Made by a program: the position numbers and the translations under genes. The notes beneath the pieces were generated by a model that did no database searches, was not told where the DNA came from, and saw only the letters and a program-made list of their open reading frames with translations. From positions 18,741,382 to 18,805,381 of the forward strand of contig JAJEKV010000001.1 in the NCBI GenBank assembly GCA_021234155.1: a stretch of 64,000 bases of DNA, given 5' to 3'. This DNA is from Isoetes taiwanensis. Taxonomy: Eukaryota; Streptophyta; Lycopodiopsida; Isoetales; Isoetaceae. Shown in pieces: positions 35,939 to 45,400 of the stretch (positions are counted from its first letter, which is position 1; each line of letters begins with the position of its first letter).

Positions 35939-37757
35939 TCAACACCATATAGTATTCCGCTTGAAATCTTGACTCTCCTCTTCCACTGCCTTTTCCAGTG
36001 TATTATGCTCATCTTCTTCATTATGAATAACCTGTTCAATCTCTTCTGAATCATCTATATCATCAGTTTCAAATTTAGCCATTTGCTCTGCAATTTTAGG
36101 AACTACCTTTATCCCTTTTCTGTATCTGTGCTTATATAACATCCCTTCATTGAATAGAACATCTCTACTGATTATAATGGTCTTTGTTTCAGGATTATAT
36201 ACTCTATATCCTTTAGCTTCATTGTCATAACCCACCAAAAATCCAATCTCAGCTCTATTGTCCAACTTTTTCCTCAATTCTGAAGGAACATGAGTGTATA
36301 CCAAACAACCATAAACTTTATATTTCATGTAATCTATTTTTGCTTCAGGGTTCCATACAATGCTTGGTATATTTCCATGAAGTGTGGAGGAAGGGAGTAT
36401 GTTCTGAATTTCTATGGCAGTTTGTAAAGCTTCCACCCAAAGGCTATTTGGTAAGCCACTTTCCTTTAGCATAGATCTGATTGCATCCATAATTGTTCTG
36501 TTCTTTCTTTCTGACACCCCATTTTGTTGAGGAGTGTATCTGCATGTTAATTGCCTTTTGATGCCATGTGCAATGCAAGTAAGTTTTGAATTTTATTGAC
36601 AAATACTCTCCACCCACGGTCGATCTAATGCATTTTAGCTTATGGCTGTTTCCCTTTCCATTTTCGCCACATATTGCTTGAATGCATTTAAAGCTTGTGA
36701 TTTCTTTTCCAAGCAATATGCTTTTACATTTTCGAATTTGTAGTCATCGAAGAAATGTTATGAAGTACCTTTTGTTACCTCTGCCTCTCACATTTAATGG
36801 ACCACACAGGTCTGAGTGCACTAGTTCCAGTGTTTGCAGTGTTTTAGATTGTCTTTTAGTAAAAGGCAACCTGTGGAATTTTCCTAGAGCACACCCTTCA
36901 CATATATGATTTGCTTTGCTATCACAATAATCTATGTGACCTAGTTTATGCAGACTTTGTAATTTCTTGTAGTCTGTGTGTGCTAGTCTATTATGCCATA
37001 ATTCTGCTCCAACTTCAGATATTGCATTTACACCACAATGCACAAGATTGCTTAGTTCAAACAAGTTGCCAACTCTTTTAGCATAAAACTTCAATTCATC
37101 TTTGAGAAAAACATTACATTGTTCAGCCTCAAATGTCACCCTATATCCCAAATCACATAACTGGCTTACTGAAATTAAATTTTTAATTATGCCTGGAACA
37201 CACAATACGTCTTCAATATTCACAATATTTCCATTTAGGTCCTTCAGCTGCAAAAGTCCACTTCCTTGAATATCTTGCAAAGCCCCATTGCCAACTTGTA
37301 TTTTTCTAGATTTTGCAGTGGAGAATTTCTTCAAAATTTCAGCATCCTTGACTACTGATCTTTCAGCTCCAGAATCAACTATCAAATGATCAGCATTTTC
37401 ATTGACAACTGCAAAATCACTTATTACCTCATCTTCATCTTGTGTTTCAGTCTTAGCCTTAGCCTCTTGTTCTTCTTGTGCAATGTATGCTTTCTCATAC
37501 CCTCCACCTCTACCTCTGCCTACTCTTCCTCTGCTGGAGTCACCCCTTCCTCTAGAAGTTTTACCATAATTTTTTGGTGTGGGGCACTTGGAGGCTGCAT
37601 GTCCTCTCCCCCCATAATTGTAGCAATTAAACTCTTTCTTTAATTTAGGACATTCACTTTTATAATGCCCTGCTTCATGACAGTGGTAGCAAATTATTTT
37701 ACCTTTCCTTTTCATTACTAATATTTCAGAGGTTTCTTCATTTTGGCTTTGCCTCAA
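35939..37757 (-). pseudogene. copia zinc knuckle, protease and integrase
   Basis: The first zinc knuckle, CYHCHEAGHYKSEC, is intact. The second (CYNYGGRGHAASKC) lacks its second Cys. The protease motif is VDSGAERSV in place of the common DSGAT/S. The integrase zinc region reads WHNRLAHTDYKKLQ...CEGCALGKFHRLPF, and the core begins LELVHSDLCGPL. The C-terminal part has SERKNRTIMDAIRSML and FLVGYDNEAKGYRVYNPE. One shift near 36,700 separates core from C terminus. Confidence 0.9.
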
Positions 37758-37789
37758 TACTTTCTTCTGCTCCCATTCAAACCCTAAGC

Positions 37790-38455
37790 ATGACTTACGC
37801 CTCCTCCCTACTTTTGCTTGAATTTCTAATGAATAATGCTAGAGTTTCATTCTCCCTATTGCTCTTGAAATTTGCAACACCGACTTCTCTCGGGATATCA
37901 CAACACCACCCCTTCGGTCGGCAATCAAGTTATCAAACTTATTAAAAATTAGGACACATCTTCATCCTCTCTAAGTTTTTAGATTTCTTAATTCATTTTC
38001 CAATAAATCTATTTGAGAGGATGTTTTCTCCTCATAGTGCTTAAGAAGAAATTTCCACATCTCCCTGGGACTGAGAGACCTTAACTTTAAACGTATAGCA
38101 GGACTTACCTTACAAGTTATGATACCTTGTGCTTCCTTGACTTTAGCCTGCAATGATTTCCCTCCTCCTGTGCTAGTACTTCCTCCAACGTCCCCAAAGA
38201 CTAGTACTGAGCCCGCACTGCAAAGAATCTTTGTGCTTCCCCTAGAGATTGGCCACCTGTAGCTCCAACAACTGAACCTGTAGAAGCTGTTCTAGTCAGC
38301 ACATCTGTTGTTACTGAGCTATTTGGGTCAACTACCTCCCAGAGCTCCTCCACATCCAGAACATGCATTATGGCATCCTTCCATATTTGAAATCCTGGAC
38401 CACCTTTATATACGTCTATGGTGTTGAGCAAACTTGCTCCAAATCTGCTAGACAT
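37790..38455 (-). pseudogene. copia gag
   Basis: The ATG at 38,455 begins MSSRFGASLLNTIDVYKGGP. It includes FQIWKDAIMHVLDVEELWEV, a typical copia gag N terminus. After shifts, LSPREMWKFLLKHYEEKT (about 38,000-38,060) matches the UBN2/gag core. The start is placed because it is the first ATG after the primer-binding site. Confidence 0.82.
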
Positions 38456-38457
38456 GA

Positions 38458-38477
38458 TTGAGATGGCTCTGATACCA
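38458..38477 (-). other. copia primer-binding site (initiator tRNA-Met)
   Basis: The minus strand reads TGGTATCAGAGCCATCTCA directly inside the 38,479 LTR. This is the standard plant tRNA-iMet complement and fixes the element's orientation. Confidence 0.93.
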
Positions 38478-38478
38478 C

Positions 38479-40507
38479 TGATGAAATTTAGAGGCAAGAT
38501 TGTGATTATTACAAGTGACAAAATGCCTAGCAAGATTTTTCCAATTCAAGATCTACATGAACTCATGTAGTACAAATGAGAATTTAGTGGAGAGCCACAA
38601 TATGGTCTCTAATTCTCGAGCTGCGACTCGCATGACACAACAACGCCCGAATGGATGGGGCTTTTCTATTCATCCCAGCAGTGTAATTACAATGGTAGAG
38701 AGTGGGTAGCTGCATATCGCAAGCTACCCAAAAAAAAAATATGAGGGGAATATCCACCATAACACCCGGACCCCAAAATACAAAAATATATCATAGATGT
38801 TTGGCTAGTGTACCGCCTAGGGCTTATCGCAGGGGATTAAAAACCCAGCCCTTTCGGGTTTTCGAGGAAAAACCCTAGCGATAAGCCCTAGGCGTTGGCT
38901 TTAGACAACGCCACGCTAAACTTCCCAAAAAACCCACGCCCAAAAGAAACCAACGCCGCAACGCAACTGCACCGCAGATAAGACCACAAAACACAATAGA
39001 GAAGAACAAAACCCTAAAAGTTGGTGGGTTGATTAAAGCGTGCACGCCGAACAACATATATAAACAAAATACTTAAGGGAGGAGGGAGGGAGAGCATAGA
39101 ACATAACCAAAAAACAACTGGCCAAGAGAAAGCGCCCGAGAAGTCGGGCGAATTAATGAGAAGAAATAGCGATCCCCTAACCGGATGAGAGGCCCGAAAT
39201 GCATGCAATGCATGCAGGCAACGCATGCAACTCTTGCATGCTCGTCTGGCTCGAGAATCGCGATCCGTCGGATCGATCTGCATTCTCGAGCTGCGACTCG
39301 CATGACACAACAACGCCCGAAAGAAGAGAACTTCCCGTCGATCCGAGATGAAGGCTCAAGAATTGCCCCATAGTGGAGGAATGCCGAGGTAGAAGCTTAG
39401 ACGAAGGATAGGAAGAGATCTGAAAGATAGGAAACGCCAGAAGGGATGCCCAGAAAGGTCAACGCAGCCAAGGTAGAAGAGAACCGAGAACGATAAGAAA
39501 CGCCAGGAAGGGATACGCCAGGAAAGGTCAGGTCGAAGAGAAACAAGAATGATAGGAAATGCCACGAAAGGTCAACCCATGCAAGAGGAAGCCCCTCCTC
39601 TGCATGAGAGCATAGAACATAACCTGAAACACTGCTGGGCGAAGAGAAAGCGCCGATGAGAAGCTGAAGGCGAATGCAGGAAGAAATAGCGATCCCCTAA
39701 CCGGATGAGAGGCCCGAAATGCATGCAATGCATGCAGGCAACGCATGCAACTCTTGCATGCTCGTCTGGCTCGAGAATCGCGATCCGTCGGATCGATCTG
39801 CATCTCCACTAATGTAAACTTGAACTCAATGTTATAGGAAAATAACGCTAATGGTCAATAAACCATTGGCTTTAAAACTTTAAAATCATATAATGTTGTC
39901 ACTGTTCATCGGGCATTGACCCGATTACTGTAGCTCAGTTGACTTGAGCATTATGCATTCTTCCTAGCCGGATCCACTTCGTAAGCACCGCTATATACTG
40001 TTATGCACCGTGTTCCCTTACATAATCTTCAATCCGGCGGTCAAGGAAAACTTCTACTTTCCTATCCGGGCCAATTCTCATCCTGGTATATATCCCACAG
40101 GACAAACGCACGAAACGAGCTGGGTGCACAATATCCCACAGGATCTCTGCTAAAAATTGACCTTTAAACCATTGAATCTTAATTTCGAATTTATTCACTT
40201 TCTTCTTCAAGCCTTCACCATGGTGATAACATTGGTTTCTCAATATTCAATGATGAAATTTACTGGGCACTTAACTGGCAACCTATCATCAATTACTGTA
40301 CCCTAGATAATTACATGATTGCCTGACCTACTGCCACTGCTTCTCATAGGCAGGCACATTAGAATGCTTGAGTCATCATTCAACTTAGGTTTCATGCAGC
40401 AACTTGTGTTCATCTGGATCATTGTCTGCTCACATGTATTCTGGATGCAACCACTGCCACTGCTTCTCATGATTGCATCACAGACTTATCAAGCTGAAAA
40501 CTTATCA
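38479..40507 (-). repeat. copia 5' LTR with a 1.19-kb insertion
   Basis: The segments 38,479-38,613 and 39,804-40,507 together match the 841-bp LTR at 32,473. The intervening 38,614-39,803 is foreign. A promoter inside the LTR would be separated from the coding region, so the element was probably silenced by this second insertion. Confidence 0.92.
38614..39803. mobile_element. tandem dimer of an unclassified repeat inside the copia LTR
   Basis: Two units, 38,614-39,283 (670 bp) and 39,284-39,803 (520 bp), both begin TCTCGAGCTGCGACTCGCAT and end GGATCGATCTGCAT. They share about 200 bp at the end, including a CATGCA-rich tract (TGCATGCAATGCATGCAGGC), and they abut with no spacer. No inverted termini, no poly-A and no clear target duplication are visible. 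A LINE, SINE, Helitron or classic TIR element is not supported. Confidence 0.75.
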
Positions 40508-40576
40508 TTCGGTCGATGGTCAGTGGGAGGAGGAGGCAAGGGAGAAAGAAAATGCAGAACTTGGTGCCACAAAGGG

Positions 40577-40700
40577 GGCTTAGGATAATCTTACCCTGGA
40601 TTGGGGGATCCCGGAGGTGTGATCCCGGAGGACAGGATCCCCGAGGATGTGTGATCCCAGAGGACGGGATCCCCCTTACTGCACAGTAACTGCGCAGATT
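40577..40700 (+). repeat. internal copy of the MULE terminus
   Basis: GGCTTAGGATAATCTTACCC at 40,577 differs at only a few positions from the MULE end GGCTCAGGATAGTCTTACCC at 31,331. It is followed by the same GATCCCGGAGG units. No mate or target duplication was found. It may mark an older nested MULE end or an internal duplication. It lies in the open frame that continues from the 5' ORF. Confidence 0.75.
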
Positions 40701-40944
40701 TTTTGGTCCTTATAAGGAAAAGTGGGGCAGATTTCATGTGGGATTTTCTCCCTTGATCCACAACCAAATCGAATCGATGGTCGGAATGGGCTGGATCAGA
40801 GGCCCAGGTAGGAGCGAAGGAGGAATCGAAGTGAGTGCCACTATAATCAGCAAGCTTCAATCCGGCAAGATCAGCTCTAAACTGTGCAGTAACCCATTAA
40901 CTGCGCAGTTGACTGTGTGATCTCGGAGGACGTGATCTTTTCTG

Positions 40945-43013
40945 ATGGTGATCCCAGAGAATGGGATACCACCTCCGGTATCTCCCAAACAAGGGTACTT
41001 TTATCTTGAGCTGACAAACGGCAGCGGGGATGCAGAGGAGGCCTTGAAAAGTAATGTAGAATGCTTCAATGTAAATCCAGGCGAGGAATTGGCAGGTTCC
41101 GACCCTTTGAAAGATTACAGGTATGATCAGATTCTTCGAAGATGGCTTTTCCAAGTCGGTGACTGCACCAAAACCTACAGCAGGAAGGTGGAATTGGAGA
41201 ATCACAGATTCTGGGTGCATGAAATATATGAAAATTTCAGGGTTCCAGATGCACCAAGGGGCCGAATTCCCAAAGATAAAGCTGAGGTCAGGGTAAGAGA
41301 CTATGGGAAGATCAAGATGCAGAGGTCTCTTGATTCAGATTTCAAATTCAGCCACTGACAATCTCACCAGGAAACTTTATAGGGCAAGGGTAACAGCTGA
41401 ACGTGTGGCAGATGACCAAATCGCCCTCGGCCTTCTCGATGAAACGGGCCAGAGCGAGTTCATTAATCTGCAGGTGCAAAGAAAGGAGGCCAAGAACTTG
41501 AATTGCAGGAAGAGCGGATAAGGGAGATCAAAGAAAGGATCAGGGGGCGGCATGGCAATTTACCAGACAAGGTATTGTTTGGTGATCTGAGCTCTGAGCA
41601 GTGCCAATTGGATGATGACGATGTGAGCGAAGAGTTAGAGGCTGCAAGGACCCGTGAATTTACCTCCCCTCCTCCCAAAACTCCGAGTTCTATTACCCCA
41701 GCCCGGCAGCGTGGCCCTAGGAAGCCGATGCAGTGTGGCCATAAGAGGGATTTTGCTCAGATGGCCCCAAACCATATTATTCACCAAGACAAGGAGCAAG
41801 AAAAGGAAGAAGAGCATGCAGTTGAAGATGAATTGGCTCCCCCCCCCAAAGAAGATCAAATTGTATTATTTGTATCAGCTCGAACCCTTATTCTTTGAGA
41901 ATCTATTATCATATGAGAGAGGGATCAGAAGGGAGCTTTGGCAGTTCAAATTGTCTTTAAATTACCCAATTGTGGTCGAGAGTCCTCTCTTGAAGATGGG
42001 CAGCAAATCATCTGACGTTGAATTCCATATCTCCGGAGTCGGTCGAGCCAAATTCTCTACTATTGCGGGTGCCAGGGTTCCGAGGATTCCGAGATCGATG
42101 CCGACCGCTTAGGGGCATATTTATTTCTTGTAAGTGTGTAGCTCATGTAGGATTTATTTTTCCACCGTAGCTAAATTCGGCGTTTGTGGTGCTTGCACAC
42201 TCAATTCTGCCCCATAAACGATGTCACCATGTCCTCCTTCACCCTGCTGCTTTTGGCCTGTTCCTAAATGGTACGAACCCAGGCCTGTGTGGTGCCTACG
42301 AGCAGTTTGTGAAGCTAATTCTGGGATCCCCCTTTGATAAGGCCGTGTGGAAAATCCAGTATACACAGTTCTACTACATACCGGTTAATGCTAGGTAAAT
42401 TGGGTTTGGGAAGTGGAATTTTTATTGCATTTCTAGTTCCGGGTTTGAATTGATTGCAGCTTGTCCTTTGCGGTGGCCATTGGAGCCTATTCATTTTGGT
42501 GGCTGGTCCTTTGGCATGCCGAAACTCAATAAGCCTTGCCCTTGCATATTGCATTTCGATTCCTTTGATCCCTCCATGCTCCAATACGGCGGGTTCATCA
42601 CTTTGTGAGTGTAACATTTGCTAACTATACATTCATAGCCTATCTTCTAATGCCTTGACTTGCAAAGGGTTTTAAGTGATGTATTTAAGAGGTGGAGGCA
42701 CGAGGCATCGGAAGATTGCATAATGCACCGGTAATCTTGATGGAAGCTCCACAATGACACAACAACCGGGGATTGTGGCATCTATGTTATTGGTTGTGTG
42801 CAGAAATTCAGCAGAGAAATCTACAACAAGGAGACAGATGTGAGTTATCATTGTCTTATCTTTTGTCTTTTTTGGTTAGCAAATTTATAAATCGGTCCAT
42901 TTGTAATCCATCTTGTCTTCGAGATGGTGATCAACCGGGACTGGTTTGCCAAAGAAGACATGGACAATTTGAGGATAGGCTTCAAGGTGATGCTGCAGAA
43001 GTTAAGTGGCTAG
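40945..43013 (+). pseudogene. Ulp1-like cysteine protease gene carried by the MULE
   Basis: Catalytic C48 (SUMO-protease) signature: GGHWSLFIL with His codon at 42,480, HFDSFDP with Asp at 42,558, APQ with Gln at 42,752, and GDCGIYVIGCVQKF with Cys at 42,774. The intact last exon, 42,924-43,013, encodes DWFAKEDMDNLRIGFKV and ends with TAG. GT/AG sites are visible (GTGAGT after 42,840). Upstream, 40,945-42,110 encodes a long N-terminal region with ENHRFWVHEIYENFRVPDAP, a charged coiled-coil-like stretch and an acidic tail, in three overlapping frames. One-base shifts separate the catalytic residues, but several fall where CTG may have been read as CG. The enzyme would remove SUMO or a similar modifier. 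MULE-borne ULP genes are a known class whose role in transposition is unknown. Confidence 0.8.
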
Positions 43014-43339
43014 CGTAAAATGCGAGGGAAAATCAACCTTCTACTTGCCCGAGGGTAGCAACTAATTCGCACAGCCCCTTGACCCGGTTGATCTTTGAAT
43101 GGTCCATGATCCGAACTCTCTCCATAACTGAAAAAAAGGTTGTTCCTTGTTCAACATGTAAATTGTCTGCTATATTTGAAAATATGACTTGAAAATCTCA
43201 GTTTTTCAATGGTTAATTGAAGTGGGAACTTGCTTTCCTTTTTTCTTGTCTGGGTTCACTCTTGACTTGTCAATCTGCATCCCATGGTACTCATTGAAAA
43301 TCACTGAAACCATTCAAGCACTTCATAATGGATGAGGCG

Positions 43340-43920
43340 AATTTGAACACCTCGGGATCCCAAACTTGAAACTCACTGGGATCCCAAAATTTGACACCTC
43401 AAGGGATCCCCTGGGGAGCCAAATAATAAAACAACCATTAAAAAAGACAAACCACTAAAAAAACCATGGATGGAGATCCCGGAGAACGGTATCCCCATCG
43501 TAAAAAAACCATTTAAAATAAACCATTAAAAATCCCGTCCTCCGGTTGGGGATCCAGGAGGATGGCTCAAGTGGTGGTGATCGGGAGGCCCGGGATCACC
43601 GGCAGGGTGATCGGGAGGGCCGGGATCACCACAATAAGATTCCGTCCTCCGGGATCCCCAGACAGCCAAAAAAAAAAAAAAATAGAATTACTTAGCCATT
43701 AAAAAATTCCGTCCGCCAGCTGGTGATCCCGGAGGACGGGATCAACTGTGTGGTGATCCCGGAGGATGGCATCAACTGTGTGGTGATCCTGGAGGACGGG
43801 ATCACCACAAGAAGATTCCGTCCTCCGGGATCCCCAGACAGCCAAAAAAAAGAATAGAATTACTTAGCCATTAAATCCCGTCCGCCAGATGGGGATCCTG
43901 GAGACCATGTAAAGGCTCTA
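43340..43920. repeat. array of near-palindromic GATCCCGGAGG units (A)
   Basis: Tandem and dispersed copies of a unit like GATCCCGGAGGACGGGATC, mixed with CCGTCCTCCGGGATCCCC and spacers reading AATAGAATTACTTAGCCATT. Larger modules of about 180 bp repeat. The units match the composition of the MULE termini and separate the protease gene from the next gene. Confidence 0.8.
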
Positions 43921-43967
43921 GCCATTGAAAAAGTCGACTTTACCCTTAGAAATTGAAATTATGACTT

Positions 43968-44018
43968 AACCGTTGTACAACGGATAGTACAACGGTTGAT
44001 TCATGAGTCTATATATAC
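43968..44018 (+). promoter_or_regulatory. MYB-type inverted repeat and TATA box of the unknown MULE gene
   Basis: A perfect 11-bp inverted repeat, AACCGTTGTAC (43,968-43,978) and GTACAACGGTT (43,987-43,997), gives AACGG cores on both strands. TCTATATATA follows at 44,008-44,017, about 96 bp before the ATG at 44,114. AACGG is the core of plant M-phase-specific (MSA) elements bound by three-repeat MYB proteins. Cell-cycle control is inferred from this. Confidence 0.6.
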
Positions 44019-44113
44019 CCTTGCCTTAGTTGTTCTTGGTAGAAAGTTAGTTGGTTTCAGTTGAGTTCAGTAGCAGTCGAGTTCATTTGCTTACTGTTCA
44101 AGCCAAGTGACAG

Positions 44114-44665
44114 ATGGTGAGGACCCGACAACAGCTTGTTGAAAGCAGTGCCATCAATGCCCACAGTCTTAAGGATATTCTCGTCCACTTGAATGAAATT
44201 CAGGAGGATGTGGGGCTAGATCTCGCCCAACCTAACAGCATCAAAATGTTCAAAAGTAAGCATGTTGTTGTCTTCCTTCATATTCATGTTCTACTTTCAT
44301 ATTAATCTTTTCATGATCCCCTCATGGTTCATGAAGAGACCGTGGAGAATGGGAAATTCAGAGAGACCCATAGGCCTCTCGACTCTGACATAAGTAGGCC
44401 AACCCATGCAGCATTGCTGGCTGAATTGAAGAGGTGTATTATCCAAGGCAAGGCTTTGAAGTATTTGCTAGCTACGGACGTTGTCTGGGAAGGCAACACC
44501 CTAAAAGCCTACTTCGAGGAAATGTATATCTTTGAGGTCGCGAAAAGAAGGTTCGATCAGGGAAGTCCTATACATATACTGATCCATACCTATGCGATAT
44601 CTTCGATCACATGATGTGGAGACTACCCTGCGGTGTGCCAGATGTAACTGTTGAGGACGTCAAGG
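44114..44665 (+). CDS. unknown MULE-borne gene (two exons visible)
   Basis: Exon 1 starts at the ATG at 44,114 (MVRTRQQLVESSAINAHSLK), includes ILVHLNEIQEDVGLDLAQP, and ends near 44,253 at a GTAAGC donor. Coding resumes around 44,330 with PTHAALLAELKRCIIQGKAL and VVWEGNTLKAYFEEMYIFEV. After a one-base shift it gives DPYLCDIFDHMMWRLPCGVP, ending at a GTAAGG donor near 44,665, so further exons are expected but not seen. No domain recognised. It has its own promoter and lies between two arrays related to the MULE termini. It could be a captured host gene or an element gene. Confidence 0.55.
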
Positions 44666-44819
44666 TAAGGCATGGAACAGCTTTTGATGTTGATTCGAAT
44701 GATTCAATTAGAATGTCGATTTTTAAGCCATTGTAACGTGATGATCCATTTGAAACATTCAACCATGCAAATGAATAGAATTAAACCATTGAAACAATGG
44801 AAATAAATAGACCAGTAAA

Positions 44820-45270
44820 AATTACTTGGGATCCCGAAGGACGGGATCAATTATCTGGTGATCGGGAGGCCGGTATCAATATCCGTGGTGATCCGGGAGG
44901 GCGGGTCACCACGCCCGGTGATTCCATTCTCAGGGATCCCCGGGCGTCCGGACAAATAAAAAAAAGAGACCATGGCAAATACTTGGCCATTAAAAATCCA
45001 TATCCGCCCGGTTAGCATCCCTGAGGTATCAATATCCGGTGATCCCGAGGATCGGTATCACCATGCAGATGATTCCGTTCTCCGGGATCCCCAGACATTC
45101 GACAAATAAAAAAAGGAGACCATGTCGATTACATAACCATTAAAAAATCTCGTCCGCAAGTTAGTGATCCCGGAGGACGGGATCAACCATACTGCCAAAT
45201 TAATAAAAAAAGACAATGGCAATTACTTAGCCGCAACTTGGGGATCCAGAGGACGGGATCATTTGCCTTG
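44820..45270. repeat. array of GATCCCGGAGG units (B)
   Basis: Same unit and module structure as the array at 43,340-43,920, in the same orientation, including spacers reading AAAAAGAGACCATGG. It separates the unknown gene from the 3' end of the transposase. Confidence 0.8.
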
Positions 45271-45400
45271 TCAATGCAATGGTCTCCTAACATTTCACTA
45301 ATGCACTAATGTTCAACATTACATCTATTCATTTGCATTCAATGAAAGACCCGAGAAATACAGATTTTGGGTCACAAGTTTCGGCTCCAAAAAGTTTTAA

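Larger units (their letters stand above)
32473..40507 (-). mobile_element. Ty1/copia retrotransposon inserted in the MULE
   Basis: On the minus strand. LTRs are 32,473-33,313 (841 bp) and 38,479-40,507 (841 bp plus a 1.19-kb insertion). Both have TGAT...ATCA ends, and the TTCGG duplication is at 32,468-32,472 and 40,508-40,512. A near-perfect initiator-tRNA-Met primer site lies next to the 38,479 LTR. The order gag, zinc knuckle, protease, integrase, RT, RNase H is that of Ty1/copia. A further insertion or replacement of about 1 kb separates integrase from RT. Frames are broken. Confidence 0.93.

Noticed and set aside
38614-39803. Helitron insertion
   Set aside because: No CTRR 3' end with hairpin and no A/T insertion context on either strand.
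43340-45270. Possible CRISPR-like array
   Set aside because: Repeats are near-palindromes with variable spacing and repeated, not unique, spacers, in a eukaryotic transposon.
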